A stretch of DNA of 50,219 nucleotides from Candidatus Epulonipiscioides gigas (GTDB lineage: Bacteria; Bacillota; Clostridia; Lachnospirales; Cellulosilyticaceae), in contig LJHE01000062.1 of the NCBI GenBank assembly GCA_001983555.1, positions 1-50,219 of the forward strand, read 5' to 3'. Positions within the stretch are counted from its first letter, which is position 1. Each line of letters starts with the position of its first letter. Positions 33,290-45,092 of the stretch are shown here, piece by piece. The translations under genes were made by a program, and so were the position numbers. The notes under the pieces were generated by a model. The model ran no database searches. It was not told the DNA's origin and saw nothing but the letters and a program-made list of their open reading frames with translations.

Positions 33290-35272
33290 TTACTCGATAA
33301 TAAACTTCTCCATTTGAGATTTTAACATATTTGCTTGAGAAGCTAATTCCTGACTTATTGCTACATTCTCTTGTGAAATTGCTGCATTTTTAGATATATC
33401 CCTAGATAACATATCTGTATCAGATATAATTTGTTGTAATGCATCACGTTGTTGTAATGCGTGATCTCTTATACCTTTTGAAGTTGCTGCAGATTCAGTA
33501 CTTGAGATAATGATATCATCTAGCACCTCTGTAGTCAAGGCTACCATTTTTTCACCTTTTTCAATGCTTGCTAAATTTGTATTAATAATCTCATAAATAG
33601 TTTGCACAATTTCTGCAGTGTCACTAGATAAAGTTCTAATTTCGCCTGCTACAATTGTAAATCCTCGTCCTGCTTCTCCTGCTCTTGCAGCCTCAATACT
33701 TGCATTTAAAGCCAACAAATTAGTTTGACTTGCAATATCTTCAATTTGTTTAATAATGTGTAATATTTCTTTTGTAGAATTACTAATTAATTGCATTGCT
33801 TCTACCATATCATTTGAAACAGCTTTACTATCATTAGCTTTTGTGGACATTTTTAAAATATTATTATAACTATGATCAATTTCTTCTAAATTACTTATGA
33901 TATCTGTTGCAATATGATTTGTATTTTCTTTAAACTTTGAAACTAGTTCTGTTTGCGAAAAAGTAATATCAGCAAGTTGTGTAGCTGATTGTGATATATT
34001 ATCGGCTGCATCACTTACTTCATTAGCAGATAAGGTTGTACCAGATAATACAGTTTTTAAACTATTTGCAATATCAATAAGGGAATTCTTTATTGTATTA
34101 TAGTCTCCAATATAATGCTGTTGTGGTTGAACTCTAAAATCGCCTTTTGCATAGCTTGAAAGTACATCTGATATTTCTCTTATATATCCACTTAAACTAG
34201 TGGAAACAGCAGTTAATGAATTGGTTAAAGACTCTAGTTCTGTGCTATTTTTCACAATTTCAGAGGAATTTGTAGAAAGATTTCCCTGACTGAGTTGAGT
34301 TAACGCATTTACAACTTGATCAATCGGATTAATATATTTTTTTACAAATTTCAAAATAAAAAGTAAACTAATAATAAGAGAACCTATAGTTGTAATAAGC
34401 GCAATAATAATCTCTGTTATAATAATATTGGTTGTATACTTAGTTGGATAGTTTGTGATTACTTTCCAATCTGTATATGGAAGAATTGAATATGAACTAT
34501 ATACCTTCTCACCAGAAGTTGTTACAGCTTTTACAATAGTATTAGCTTGTGATGAAAAAAGCTCTTTATAATCACTTTTCGAATTATTACTTAAACTAGT
34601 TGTTGTTCCATCTTTTTGTGGTAACAGGTCATCATCAATATGGACTAATATTTCGTAATTATTATTTACTATAAGAGAATATAATCCATCTTCATTAGAT
34701 ATATTTTTTATTATATCATGTAATGTTGTTAAATAAATATCCATGCCAAGAACTCCAACAACCTGATTATTCTCATCCCTAATAGCATCTGAAAAACTTA
34801 CTACAAGTTCTCCTGTTGTGGCATCTACATATGGTTCAGTCATATAAAATGTATCAGTCGTAAGTGCTTTTATATACCACTCACGACTAGTAGGATCATA
34901 ATCTGGTGGAGCTTCCCAATAATCTGAATGTATTATTTTTTTATCTGGAGTTGCAAAATATACTGCTTCTAAATCTACTAATACTTCTTCTAAATTAGCA
35001 AGTTCATGTTGTAGCTCATCATGATTTATGTAGCTTTTAGTAACTTCTAATGTTGTGGATAATGTTTGGATAAAAATTAATTTATTTTCAATCCAACCAT
35101 TAAAATCACTTATTGATCGTGATAAAAGTTGATTAACATTATTATGAGCATTATCAATCGCTACATTTGATAGTTCTGAAACTTTTATGATAGAATTAAT
35201 GGTAATCAATCCTAACATTAAATAATTAACCATTTTACGTATTCGAGTCGCAAGTGGTTTTTGCGTTTTCAC
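33290..35272 (-). CDS. Methyl-accepting chemotaxis protein (dCache sensor)
   Basis: A 660-aa receptor. The first membrane helix lies at about residues 15-35. The extracellular dCache_1 domain (about 36-275) includes [12 protein letters not shown] and [11 protein letters not shown]. The second membrane helix is about 285-308 ([20 protein letters not shown]). HAMP ([20 protein letters not shown]) and the signalling domain with tip [20 protein letters not shown] follow. There is no CheR-binding pentapeptide at the C-terminus. The start is GTG with AAGGAAGTGAT upstream. It implies that the cell is motile. The ligand is unknown; dCache domains often bind amino acids. Confidence 0.94.
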   Translation of the reverse strand: MKTQKPLATRIRKMVNYLMLGLITINSIIKVSELSNVAIDNAHNNVNQLLSRSISDFNGWIENKLIFIQTLSTTLEVTKSYINHDELQHELANLEEVLVDLEAVYFATPDKKIIHSDYWEAPPDYDPTSREWYIKALTTDTFYMTEPYVDATTGELVVSFSDAIRDENNQVVGVLGMDIYLTTLHDIIKNISNEDGLYSLIVNNNYEILVHIDDDLLPQKDGTTTSLSNNSKSDYKELFSSQANTIVKAVTTSGEKVYSSYSILPYTDWKVITNYPTKYTTNIIITEIIIALITTIGSLIISLLFILKFVKKYINPIDQVVNALTQLSQGNLSTNSSEIVKNSTELESLTNSLTAVSTSLSGYIREISDVLSSYAKGDFRVQPQQHYIGDYNTIKNSLIDIANSLKTVLSGTTLSANEVSDAADNISQSATQLADITFSQTELVSKFKENTNHIATDIISNLEEIDHSYNNILKMSTKANDSKAVSNDMVEAMQLISNSTKEILHIIKQIEDIASQTNLLALNASIEAARAGEAGRGFTIVAGEIRTLSSDTAEIVQTIYEIINTNLASIEKGEKMVALTTEVLDDIIISSTESAATSKGIRDHALQQRDALQQIISDTDMLSRDISKNAAISQENVAISQELASQANMLKSQMEKFIIE

Positions 35273-35359
35273 TGGTAATCACTTCCTTTTTTGGTTTAAT
35301 TTAGTATTACAATATCATGAAATGTAAAAAATTGCAACAAAAAATATTAAATTTATGGC

Positions 35360-35387
35360 TTTACATTTTTAAATTGTCGGTTATAAT
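35360..35387 (+). promoter_or_regulatory. Promoter of eno
   Basis: TTTACA (35360-35365), 16 bases and a perfect TATAAT (35382-35387), about 40 bases before the eno start. Confidence 0.65.
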
Positions 35388-35397
35388 ATTACTGTAA

Positions 35398-36750
<1,353 letters not shown>

Positions 36751-36780
36751 GAACTAAAGAACTAGTTTACTTCAATGGGC

Positions 36781-36812
36781 GAAACTCCCACTCCTTTAGG
36801 GGTGGGAGTTTC
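36781..36812. repeat. IS605-like hairpin relic (G) after eno
   Basis: A strong 14-bp stem, GAAACTCCCACTCC/GGGGTGGGAGTTTC, with a short loop. It is the type of hairpin found at TnpB-element ends in clostridia and resembles the relic at 29389. It might also aid termination, but a better terminator follows directly. Confidence 0.5.
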
Positions 36813-36822
36813 AGGCTAAAAT

Positions 36823-36850
36823 AGTCACATATTATTTGTGGCTTTTTTTT
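36823..36850 (+). terminator. Terminator of eno
   Basis: AGTCACA pairs with TGTGGCT (one G-U pair) followed by a run of T. Confidence 0.75.
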
Positions 36851-36869
36851 TGAAAGAAAGGATGATATT

Positions 36870-37355
36870 GTGAAAACTAGACTTTTAGAACTATTAGAAG
36901 AAAACTGTAAGTATACTTCTCAAGACTTGGCAGTTATGTTAGATACTTCTATAGAAACTGTTGAAGCTCTAATTAAAGAATTAGAAGCAGAGCAAGTTAT
37001 TTGTGGTTATAAAACTTTAATTAATTGGGATAAAATGGAAGAAACTGAGCATGTGACAGCTCTTATTGAAGTGAAAGTTACACCACAAAGAGGTGATGGC
37101 TTTGATAAAGTGGCCAAAAGAATTTATATGTTTAAAGAAGTTGAAGCAGTTTATTTAATGTCTGGTGGATTTGATTTAACTGTAATTGTAAAAGGAAAAA
37201 ATATAAAAGAAGTTGCTATGTTCGTAGGTCAAAAATTAGCTCCTCTTGAATCTGTTCTTAGTACAGGAACGCATTTTGTATTAAAACGATATAAAGATCA
37301 TGGCGTAATTTTTGAACAACCTAAAAAAGATGAACGAATGGTGGTGTCTCCATGA
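36870..37355 (+). CDS. Lrp/AsnC-family transcriptional regulator
   Basis: A 161-aa protein. The N-terminal winged helix (LLEENCKYTSQDLAVML, then VEALIKELE) is followed by a RAM ligand-binding domain (TALIEVKVTPQ, VEAVYLMSGGFDLTVIV). The start is GTG with AAAGGATGAT 4-7 nt upstream. The stop overlaps the aminotransferase start by four bases (ATGA). This regulator-aminotransferase pair recurs in clostridia and suggests amino-acid-sensing control of its own operon. Confidence 0.93.
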   Translation: MKTRLLELLEENCKYTSQDLAVMLDTSIETVEALIKELEAEQVICGYKTLINWDKMEETEHVTALIEVKVTPQRGDGFDKVAKRIYMFKEVEAVYLMSGGFDLTVIVKGKNIKEVAMFVGQKLAPLESVLSTGTHFVLKRYKDHGVIFEQPKKDERMVVSP

Positions 37356-38536
37356 GTGCAGATAGAGAAGATAAAATAAAAGATAAAATTGCAACTAAAG
37401 TTGCTACTATGCCACCATCAGGCATACGTAAATTTTTTGATATTGTATCTGAAATGGGCGATGCTATTTCACTTGGAGTTGGTGAGCCAGATTTTGATAC
37501 ACCATGGCATGTACGTGAAGAAGCTATTTATTCTCTTGAGCAAGGTAAAACAGTCTATTCTGCTAATGCTGGGATGTTGCCTCTTAGACAAGAAATAAGT
37601 AGATATATGAAACGTCGATTTGATTTATTGTATAATCCTACTAATCAAATTCTAGTAACAGTTGGTGGCAGTGAAGGTATTGATATTTCTCTTAGAAGTT
37701 TGTTAAATGGTGGAGAAGAAGTGCTCATTCCTGAGCCATCATTTGTTGCTTATATGCCTTGTACTGTTTTTGCAGGTGGAATACCTGTTCCCATTGCTAC
37801 AAAAAGTGAAAATGAATTTAAGCTTACTGCAAAAGAACTTGAAGAGGCTATAACTGATAAGTCTAAAATTTTAATCTTTCCATATCCCAATAATCCTACT
37901 GGAGCTATAATGGAAGAAAAAGAGCTAAAAGAAATTGCAGAAGTAATAAAAAAGCATGACTTAATTGTATTATCAGATGAAATTTATGCTGAGCTTACTT
38001 ATGGTGTACGTCATGTTTCTATTGCAAGTATAAAAGGAATGTATGAAAGAACGGTAATACTTAGCGGATTGTCTAAGGCATATGCCATGACAGGTTGGCG
38101 AATTGGATATGCTCTAGGTCCAGCGTCTATTATTGGAGCTATGACAAAAATGCATCAATATGTTTTAATGTGCGCACCAACAACTAGTCAATATGGTGCT
38201 ATTGCAGCCTTAAAAAATGGAGATGATGATATAAAACATATGCGAGAAGCATATGATACAAGAAGAAAACTTATGATAAATGGTTTTAGGAATATGGGAC
38301 TTTCTTGTTTTGAACCTAAAGGTGCATTTTATGTATTTCCATCTATTAAAGAAACTGGTTTGAATAGTCTTGAATTTTGTGAAAAACTTTTACAAGAAGA
38401 AAAAGTTGCAGTTGTTCCAGGAGATGCATTTGGAAAATCAGGAGATGGCTATATAAGATGTTCTTATGCATATTCTATTGACGAGCTCAAAGAAGCTCTA
38501 ATAAGAATTGAAAAATTTGTAAAAAAACTTCTTTAA
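37352..38536 (+). CDS. PLP-dependent aminotransferase, class I/II (PatA-like)
   Basis: A 394-aa fold-type I aminotransferase. SLGVGEPDFDTP (about 38-49), FPYPNNPTGAIM (about 172-183), the cofactor Asp/Tyr in VLSDEIYAEL, the PLP lysine in LSGLSKAYAMTGWRIGYA (Lys about 235) and the substrate Arg in GYIRCSYA near the C-terminus are visible. It is closest in pattern to PatA/AspC-like enzymes (aspartate, aromatic or N-acetyl-diaminopimelate substrates). It is coupled to the Lrp gene. A hairpin follows the stop. Confidence 0.93.
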   Translation: MSADREDKIKDKIATKVATMPPSGIRKFFDIVSEMGDAISLGVGEPDFDTPWHVREEAIYSLEQGKTVYSANAGMLPLRQEISRYMKRRFDLLYNPTNQILVTVGGSEGIDISLRSLLNGGEEVLIPEPSFVAYMPCTVFAGGIPVPIATKSENEFKLTAKELEEAITDKSKILIFPYPNNPTGAIMEEKELKEIAEVIKKHDLIVLSDEIYAELTYGVRHVSIASIKGMYERTVILSGLSKAYAMTGWRIGYALGPASIIGAMTKMHQYVLMCAPTTSQYGAIAALKNGDDDIKHMREAYDTRRKLMINGFRNMGLSCFEPKGAFYVFPSIKETGLNSLEFCEKLLQEEKVAVVPGDAFGKSGDGYIRCSYAYSIDELKEALIRIEKFVKKLL

Positions 38537-38556
38537 TATTTATGAGGAGTAGCAGT

Positions 38557-38606
38557 TAGGAACTAAGACTACATTGTTTCTAGTTCCTAGTTAATTATAT
38601 TTTTTT
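38557..38606 (+). terminator. Terminator after the aminotransferase
   Basis: A perfect 9-bp stem, TAGGAACTA/TAGTTCCTA (38557-38565 and 38581-38589), then AT-rich sequence reaching a T7 run. Confidence 0.55.
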
Positions 38607-38616
38607 CACGCTATAA

Positions 38617-38645
38617 TTGACATTTTCTACAAAATGCGCTAAAAT
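38617..38645 (+). promoter_or_regulatory. Promoter of the Hsp70-like gene
   Basis: A perfect TTGACA (38617-38622), 17 bases and TAAAAT (38640-38645), about 30 bases before the ATG. Confidence 0.7.
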
Positions 38646-38675
38646 ATATTAGATATTAAATAAGGGGGATTTTTT

Positions 38676-40973
38676 ATGGCAGATAAATCAGAACCAGTAG
38701 CAAAAGCTACTAAACCAACAAAAGAAGCATTACAATATTGTAAAGAATTAATTAGTTTTGACACAGACCGAATAGGAATAGTCAAATATGATAAAAAAAT
38801 GTTATATGATCCAAATAGAGGACATTGGGAGAATTTAAATAGTGCTTTTTTAGAAAGTACTCAAACTTGCTATCGTGACCCTGTTGTTGATATAAAAGAA
38901 GGATGTATAGGCATAAATTTTGGAGCAAAAAATGTTACAGTAGCTCTACTAGATGAAAATTCTTTAATAATACCAATGAGAATAGGAGCAAAAGACATTC
39001 AAAAACCAATAGCTCAAACAGATTTTCAAATACCATCTATTCTTTATTTTAAGAATATGCAAAAGTTTATACAAGATTATCAAACAGCTAATGGTAGACC
39101 TACTACAAAATGGAACGATCTAAGTACTTCTCACAGTGTAATCAATGATTATTTAAATTCATCTAGCAAAAATTTTTCTAATTTTATGTATAATTTAAAA
39201 CCATGGACAGCTCAAAAAACTGCTAAAATTAGTATAAAAGATAAAGCTGGAGCATCTTATCAATTAGCTCCATTTTTAGAAATTGATGATAGTGAATTTA
39301 ATCCAATAGAACTTTATGCTTACTATTTAGGTTCATTTATCAATAATATGCATAACGGAATATATCTTAAATATATTTTGGCCTGTCCTAGTGCTTATGA
39401 AAAAAATGTTGTAGATAAAATTCTTGAATCTTTTACAAATGGAATTAAAAAATCTTTGCCAAATTCAATTTTAGAAAATTCATCTGTAATGGATAATTTT
39501 AGGTTGGAACTTGGAATAGATGAAACTGTATCTTATGCTTTATCAGCACTTACTGGATATGAATTTAATCCTAAAGAAGGCGAAGCAATATTTTTCTCAG
39601 TGTTTGATATGGGAGCAACCACTACAAATTTTAATTATGGGATTTACAAACGTTCAGAAGAAGATACTAGATTTACATATACCGTTGATGAATTAGGTGT
39701 TCAAGGCAATAATTATTTAGGTGGTGAGATTTTATTAGAAGAATTAGCATATGAGGTATTTGTATATAATCAAAAATTGCTTCAAAAACGAAAAATGAAC
39801 TTTACAAGACCTAAAGGTGTCAAACGATTTATAGGTGATGGTGCTTTTATTAGCAACTCAGAAGAAGCAAAAAAAAATACTGCTTCACTAATGGAAGCTC
39901 TTAGACCATTTTACGAAAATACAGGGCGTCTTAAACCTAAAATGAAAGTGTATTTATATGATAGAGAAGGTTTTAAGATTAAAACTAAACTTAAAATTAA
40001 AAAACGAGATTTAATTAATATCATTGAAGAACGTATTACAAATGCAATTTGGGACTTTTTTGAATTTATAAAAATTACTTGCACTAAATTTAATGTTTAC
40101 CCTGAAAAAATAAATGTATTTTTATCTGGAAATGCTTCAAAATCGGAAATTATTGAAATTCTATTCGATAAAATTTCTAAAAAAGCAGTTGCTCAATGGC
40201 ATACAGAAATTAATGAAACGATAGAGGCACAAAATCAAAAAAGAAAGTTAGAAGCTCAATCAGAAAAAGAATTATTAAATCTTAATATCACTGAGGAAGA
40301 ACCATTAAATCTTGAGAATACAAACTCAACAGAAAGTGAAAATGAAAATAAAGACGAGGCAGATGCTCTTGCAGAAATGATTAATTTGGATAATACAGAT
40401 AATATAGTAGAAGAAATAAAACCAATTACATTCAATGCAAATATGTTTGAAGTTTTTCCATACATTGGTACAGAGGCTAGTATTGAAAAAATGAAATCAA
40501 AAAAAATTAGGCTAACAGAAAATAATTATTTTGCCACAATGGGTTCAATGGGTGTAGCTTTTGGAGTTTTAAGAGGTAGAAAGGGTAGTAAGATTTTAGT
40601 AACAGATCATAGCAAATCTCAAGAAAATAATATTAAATTTCAGTATTATATAGGAGATTGTGATTTAAATAATAATCTTAAGGTCTTAATTACACCACAT
40701 ACTCCGTATGATGAATGGATTTTATATACGCCTGCAAGTTGTATTGAAACAGAAATTTATTATACAATCTTCCCAATTAGAAAAGATAATCCTATGCCTA
40801 TAAATAAAGCTAGAAAAGCTATAATTAAAATAGACGAAGTATATGATAATCAAAGTGCATATATATATATTAAACTTACTAGTCCATCTAAAATAGAATA
40901 TATGATAGGTTCAATTTATGATGGAGAGATAAATGTAATTGCTAACGGAGAAGAAATTGAACTAAATTATTAA
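38676..40973 (+). CDS. Divergent Hsp70/actin-fold ATPase
   Basis: A 765-aa protein of unknown role. The actin-like ATPase signatures of Hsp70 are visible but divergent: phosphate-1 CIGINFGAKNVTVALL (about 77-92), IPSILYF (about 122-128), phosphate-2 FSVFDMGATTTNFNYG (about 309-324) and the adenosine motif NVFLSGNASKSEI (about 482-494). A large insertion (about 365-450) and an acidic linker (about 525-575, rich in Glu/Asn) are not found in DnaK. A beta-rich C-terminal domain replaces the canonical substrate-binding domain. No signal peptide or membrane helix is seen. AAGGGGGA precedes ATG. It is a single-gene unit with its own promoter and terminator. Confidence 0.75.
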   Translation: MADKSEPVAKATKPTKEALQYCKELISFDTDRIGIVKYDKKMLYDPNRGHWENLNSAFLESTQTCYRDPVVDIKEGCIGINFGAKNVTVALLDENSLIIPMRIGAKDIQKPIAQTDFQIPSILYFKNMQKFIQDYQTANGRPTTKWNDLSTSHSVINDYLNSSSKNFSNFMYNLKPWTAQKTAKISIKDKAGASYQLAPFLEIDDSEFNPIELYAYYLGSFINNMHNGIYLKYILACPSAYEKNVVDKILESFTNGIKKSLPNSILENSSVMDNFRLELGIDETVSYALSALTGYEFNPKEGEAIFFSVFDMGATTTNFNYGIYKRSEEDTRFTYTVDELGVQGNNYLGGEILLEELAYEVFVYNQKLLQKRKMNFTRPKGVKRFIGDGAFISNSEEAKKNTASLMEALRPFYENTGRLKPKMKVYLYDREGFKIKTKLKIKKRDLINIIEERITNAIWDFFEFIKITCTKFNVYPEKINVFLSGNASKSEIIEILFDKISKKAVAQWHTEINETIEAQNQKRKLEAQSEKELLNLNITEEEPLNLENTNSTESENENKDEADALAEMINLDNTDNIVEEIKPITFNANMFEVFPYIGTEASIEKMKSKKIRLTENNYFATMGSMGVAFGVLRGRKGSKILVTDHSKSQENNIKFQYYIGDCDLNNNLKVLITPHTPYDEWILYTPASCIETEIYYTIFPIRKDNPMPINKARKAIIKIDEVYDNQSAYIYIKLTSPSKIEYMIGSIYDGEINVIANGEEIELNY

Positions 40974-40983
40974 AAGATAAATA

Positions 40984-41024
40984 AAAGGGCATCGCCTAGG
41001 AATAAGGTGACAGCCCTTTCTTTA
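40984..41024. terminator. Bidirectional terminator
   Basis: AAAGGGC/GCCCTTT (40984-40990 and 41013-41019) with an inner TCGCCT/AGGTGA stem lies between two convergent genes. Confidence 0.75.
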
Positions 41025-41032
41025 ACACTATA

Positions 41033-41521
41033 TTAGTGCATCATACCATCCATCAATTCGCCAACCATACCATTTGTAACTTTATATTTATAAAGCATTT
41101 CAGCATGATTTTGTTCTTCAACTTGTATATCAGCAAATAATCTACGAACATCTGTATTACCAAATACAAAAACATCATCATTGTATTCACCAGAAATCAG
41201 TTTTTCTGATGCTATTGAATCTGTTGCAAGATAAGAGTCGTCAATTTTATTTTGAGTCATTTCTTCTTGAGTATAAGTTGCAGTTGGATTGTAATCTCTT
41301 CCTTGTGTATCATTACAATCTACTTGTGGAATATCTCCACCATCTAATACTTGTTTAATTGAATTTAGATGATGTTGCTCATGTTCAATAATATTGTTAA
41401 ATAATCCTTGTAGCTGTGGGTCATGTGCTTGTTGAGCATATCTTTGATATTTATCAATACTTAACATTTCTTGTTCTTTTAAATTAGTAAGAGCTTGTCT
41501 TTCTTTTTCGATAAGTTGCAT
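41033..41521 (-). CDS. CotF/ferritin-like spore coat family protein
   Basis: A 162-aa all-helical protein. The pattern EKERQALTNLKEQEMLSIDKY at the start and EHEQHHLNSIKQVLDG (about 46-61), plus a C-terminal VEEQNHAEMLYKYK, match the CotF/ferritin-like family. Members are found as spore coat or sporulation-linked proteins. Paired Glu/His residues could bind metal. GAGGTGAC lies 6 nt before ATG. It fits a spore-forming lineage; its role here is inferred. Confidence 0.78.
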   Translation of the reverse strand: MQLIEKERQALTNLKEQEMLSIDKYQRYAQQAHDPQLQGLFNNIIEHEQHHLNSIKQVLDGGDIPQVDCNDTQGRDYNPTATYTQEEMTQNKIDDSYLATDSIASEKLISGEYNDDVFVFGNTDVRRLFADIQVEEQNHAEMLYKYKVTNGMVGELMDGMMH

Positions 41522-41938
41522 TTAAGTCACCTCATTAATAGAATATTTTACTTTACTTTACAAATAATTAATGGCAAAATGCATGAGCTTATTAATTGGT
41601 TATAAAGCAAGGTTCATTATTATTATGTGCGAGTTTAAAATTTTTATACAAAAAAAACAAGTATTTTTATGATAATTTTCAATATGATTTGATCTCTACT
41701 GTTCTTGTTTCAAATTTTAAAAAAAATACATATTAAAAAATTATTTTATATGGAGGTTTATGAATTATAAAAAAGGTCAATAATATATGTATAATGAAAT
41801 ATCAACTACTACACATCCTAAAAATATTTAATGTTTCAGAGGAATAGTTTATTTTTTTTCCTTTTCCCTTGTTTATATATCTAAATTAAAATATAATTAT
41901 TAAGTAATAAAATTTTAATTAGAAGGGGGCATTTTAAA
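41522..41938. other. Divergent gap between the CotF-like gene and speD
   Basis: 417 AT-rich bases. The speD promoter lies at 41869-41897. A seven-codon frame with a good SD (ATG 41760, stop 41783) and an adjoining 14-codon frame occur upstream of that promoter, so they are unlikely to be speD leader peptides. No other structure was seen. Confidence 0.5.
41869..41897 (+). promoter_or_regulatory. Promoter of the polyamine operon
   Basis: TTGTTT (41869-41874), 17 bases and a perfect TATAAT (41892-41897), about 41 bases before the speD start. Confidence 0.65.
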
Positions 41939-42766
41939 TTGAGCTCATCTAGACTGAAATTGCATGGTTTCAATAATTTAACAAAGACTTTAAGTTTTAA
42001 TATGTATGATATTTGTTACACTAAAAATGAGGCTGATAGGATGGCTTATATAGAATATATTGATGAACAATATAATGCAGATAGACTTACTAATATTCTT
42101 ACTACTGTTACGAAAATTATTGGAGCAAATATTTTAAACATTGCAAAACAAGACTATGAACCACAAGGGGCAAGCGTGACAATTTTGATTTCTGAAGGAC
42201 CTGTAAATGGAAGACAACAAGAAATTCAAGTTCATTCGGCATCTCCAGGGCCGCTTCCAAGTGCAACTATTGCACATCTTGACAAAAGTCATATTACAGT
42301 GCATACGTATCCTGAATATCATCCACATGAAGGAATAAGTACTTTTAGAACAGATATTGATGTCTCTACTTGTGGTGAAATTTCTCCTCTAAAAGCATTA
42401 AATTATTTAATTCATTGTTTTGATGCTGATATTATGACTATTGATTATCGTATCCGTGGATTTACAAGAGATATAACTGGAAAAAAAATGTTTATTGACC
42501 ATAAAATTAATTCTATACAAAATTACATTCCAGATGATGTAAAAAATATGTATAACATGATAGATGTTAATATATATCAAGATAAAATTTTTCACACTAA
42601 ATGTAAATTAAAAGAATTTGATTTAGATAATTATTTATTTGGGTATACAAAAGATGAGCTACATCCTGGCACACGTCGTGAAATTGCTAAAAAAGTTAAA
42701 AGGGAAATGGATGAAATTTTTTACGGTACCAATGTAAAAGATGCCATGTTTAAAATAGATGAATAA
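41939..42766 (+). CDS. speD: S-adenosylmethionine decarboxylase proenzyme
   Basis: A 275-aa pyruvoyl enzyme making decarboxylated SAM, the aminopropyl donor for spermidine. It is of the long E. coli type. The self-cleavage site is LDKSHIT, with Ser117 becoming the pyruvoyl group. YPEYHP and [16 protein letters not shown] carry the conserved residues. The start is TTG at 41939, supported by AAGGGGGC about 8 nt upstream. The stop overlaps the next gene by eight bases, so it opens the speD-speA::speE-speB operon. Confidence 0.94.
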   Translation: MSSSRLKLHGFNNLTKTLSFNMYDICYTKNEADRMAYIEYIDEQYNADRLTNILTTVTKIIGANILNIAKQDYEPQGASVTILISEGPVNGRQQEIQVHSASPGPLPSATIAHLDKSHITVHTYPEYHPHEGISTFRTDIDVSTCGEISPLKALNYLIHCFDADIMTIDYRIRGFTRDITGKKMFIDHKINSIQNYIPDDVKNMYNMIDVNIYQDKIFHTKCKLKEFDLDNYLFGYTKDELHPGTRREIAKKVKREMDEIFYGTNVKDAMFKIDE

Positions 42767-45092
42767 ACATAAGAAAACTCCCCTGCTTTCGGGGGTTATA
42801 AAATATACATCGAATAATCCAACTTGTTTTGATGTTCCAGGACATAAAATGGGAAAAGGTCTCCCTGTTCTTTCTAATTTATGGGGAGAAACAACTTTAA
42901 AAATGGATATAAATTCTTCACCTGAAGTAGATAATTTATCTAACCCAAAAGGTATAATCAAAGAAGCAGAAGTACTTCTTGCTGATGCATATAAAGCAGA
43001 GTTTGCTTATATGCTTGTAAATGGCTCAACTAGTGGTGTTATTTCTATGATAATGAGCGCAATATCTTTTGGTGATAAAATTATTTTACCAAGAAATGTT
43101 CATAAATCTGCAATAAATGCATTAATTCTTTCTGGTGGAATTCCTATATTTATCGATGCACAAATAGATACTGAGCTTGGAATTTCAAACGGAGTTACAA
43201 TCGATAAAATATCTCATGCATTTGATTTAAATCCAGATGTAAAAGCAGTTTTTGTTTTGCATCCAACATATTTTGGTGTAACTTCTGATTTAAAAAGTAT
43301 AATAGAATTTTGTCACCAAAGAAAAATTGCCGTTTTAGTAGACATGGCGCATGGAGCTCACTTTGGATTTTGCGATAAAGCTCCAATAAATCCATGTAGT
43401 CTAGGAGCAGACCTTGTAACTACAAGTATGCATAAAACTGGTGGTGCACTCACTCAAACTTCTGTTTTATTTTTAAATACAGGTTTAATTTCTAAAGAAA
43501 AAGTTAGATGTGCAATCAATTTATTACAAACAACTTCTGCTTCTTATTTGCTTATGTGTTCAATTGATGAAGCAAGAAGAATGTTAGTAATAGAAGGAAA
43601 TGTCAGACTTAATATTCTTTATAATCTTGTTAAAAAAGCAAAAAGTGCGATTAACAAAATGCCAGGGCTTGAATGTATAACAAAAAATAATTATATTAAT
43701 CAACGAGGCGTATTTGATTATGATGATTTAAAGATGGTTATTTCTGTAAAAAAACTTTCGGTTTCAGGATTTTTTGTATACACTTTATTAAAAGAAAAAT
43801 ATAATATTCAAATAGAACTTGCAGAACCATTTGTAATATTAGCAATTGTTTCATTCGGAGATACAAAAGAAAGCATAAATAGACTTTTAATTGCTCTAAA
43901 TGATATCAGTAAGACATATTACAAAAAAGATAGTATTAATAAAAATATCATTCCTTTTAATTCTTTTCCAAAAACAATTTTAAGTCCTAGAGATGCATAT
44001 TGTTATCAAAAAAAGGAAATAGATATACATCAGGCATCTGGTCATATCTGTGGAGAAGTAGTAATGATATATCCCCCTGGTATTCCAATAATTATTCCAG
44101 GGGAGCAAATCAATAAAAAGTTTATAGATTATTTTTTATATTTACAACAAGAAAATGTTTTAATTTTAAAAGATAGTGAAGATAATAATAATATACTAAT
44201 CATAGACAAAGATTTGGAGGAAAATGTTATGGATTTGTGGTATACAGAAAATCATCAAGATGACACTAAATTTTCTATTAAAGTAAGTGAGCATATTCAT
44301 TCTGAAAAAAGTGAATTTCAAGAAATAGATTTCTTTAAAAGTAAGACTTTTGGAACATTTTTTACGCTTGATGGACTTATGATGGTAACCGAAAAAGACG
44401 AATTTATTTATCATGACATGATAGTGCATGTACCAATGGCAGTAAATCCGGATGTAAAAAAAGTTTTAATAATTGGTGGAGGCGATGGAGGAACAGCTCG
44501 TGAAATCTTAAGATATAAAACTATTGAACATGTGGACATGGTTGAAATTGATGAGAAAGTTGTGCGTCTTTGTCAAAAGTATTTGCCTCAAACAGCTCAT
44601 AAATTAGATAATGATTCAAGACTTAAAATGTATTTTGTTGATGGATTAAAATTTGTACAAGAATGTGAAGATAATAGTTATGACTTAATTTTAGTAGATT
44701 CTACCGATCCAATAGGTCCAGGAGAAGGACTATTTACCTACGCTTTTTATAATAATTGTAAAAGAATTCTTACAGAAAACGGAATATTAATTAATCAACA
44801 TGAAAGTCCATATTACGAAAGCTATGCTCATGAGATGCGTCGTTCGTCTAAAAAAATTCGTGAAACTTTTCCAATTGCTAAAGTATATCAATTCCATATG
44901 CCAACATATCCATCTGGACATTGGTTATTTGGGTTTGCTTCTAAAAAATTTGATCCTATTTCAGATTTAAAAGCTGATCATTGGAATACTTTGGACATAA
45001 AAACTAAATATTATAATACGAATTTGCACTTGGGAGCATTTATGTTGCCAACTTATGTAATAGAAATGTTAGAGGATACTTCAAATGTTTGA
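42759..45092 (+). CDS. Fusion of arginine decarboxylase (SpeA-type) and spermidine synthase (SpeE)
   Basis: A 777-aa protein carrying two consecutive pathway enzymes. Residues 1-490 are an Orn/Lys/Arg decarboxylase of the short SpeA/YaaO type: [12 protein letters not shown] (about 23-34), [13 protein letters not shown] (about 192-204), PLP lysine 226 in TTSMHKTGG and the C-terminal [15 protein letters not shown]. Residues 491-777 are a full spermidine synthase: start [34 protein letters not shown] and [15 protein letters not shown]. No stop separates them. An intact SD and ATG for SpeE remain inside (44216-44231). With speB next door, the pathway runs arginine to agmatine to putrescine to spermidine. 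The 5' end overlaps speD and lacks a strong SD. Confidence 0.92.
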   Translation: MNKHKKTPLLSGVIKYTSNNPTCFDVPGHKMGKGLPVLSNLWGETTLKMDINSSPEVDNLSNPKGIIKEAEVLLADAYKAEFAYMLVNGSTSGVISMIMSAISFGDKIILPRNVHKSAINALILSGGIPIFIDAQIDTELGISNGVTIDKISHAFDLNPDVKAVFVLHPTYFGVTSDLKSIIEFCHQRKIAVLVDMAHGAHFGFCDKAPINPCSLGADLVTTSMHKTGGALTQTSVLFLNTGLISKEKVRCAINLLQTTSASYLLMCSIDEARRMLVIEGNVRLNILYNLVKKAKSAINKMPGLECITKNNYINQRGVFDYDDLKMVISVKKLSVSGFFVYTLLKEKYNIQIELAEPFVILAIVSFGDTKESINRLLIALNDISKTYYKKDSINKNIIPFNSFPKTILSPRDAYCYQKKEIDIHQASGHICGEVVMIYPPGIPIIIPGEQINKKFIDYFLYLQQENVLILKDSEDNNNILIIDKDLEENVMDLWYTENHQDDTKFSIKVSEHIHSEKSEFQEIDFFKSKTFGTFFTLDGLMMVTEKDEFIYHDMIVHVPMAVNPDVKKVLIIGGGDGGTAREILRYKTIEHVDMVEIDEKVVRLCQKYLPQTAHKLDNDSRLKMYFVDGLKFVQECEDNSYDLILVDSTDPIGPGEGLFTYAFYNNCKRILTENGILINQHESPYYESYAHEMRRSSKKIRETFPIAKVYQFHMPTYPSGHWLFGFASKKFDPISDLKADHWNTLDIKTKYYNTNLHLGAFMLPTYVIEMLEDTSNV
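42776..42797 (+). other. Hairpin in the first codons of speA::speE
   Basis: AACTCCC pairs with GGGGGTT (one T-G pair) across an 8-nt loop, at codons about 6-13. Its GC content is unlike the surrounding AT-rich sequence. It could modulate translation of the coupled start or act as a weak attenuator. The evidence is structural only. Confidence 0.4.
44216..44231 (+). promoter_or_regulatory. Internal ribosome-binding site for SpeE
   Basis: GGAGG (44216-44220), 8 bases and ATG (44229-44231), in frame within the fused gene and exactly at the usual SpeE start ([10 protein letters not shown]). Free SpeE (287 aa, 44229-45092) could therefore be made beside the fusion protein. Confidence 0.7.

Noticed and set aside
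41760-41834. Mini-frames with an SD upstream of speD, considered as a polyamine-sensing leader peptide
   Set aside because: The best speD promoter (41869-41897) lies downstream of them, so they would not be on the speD mRNA.
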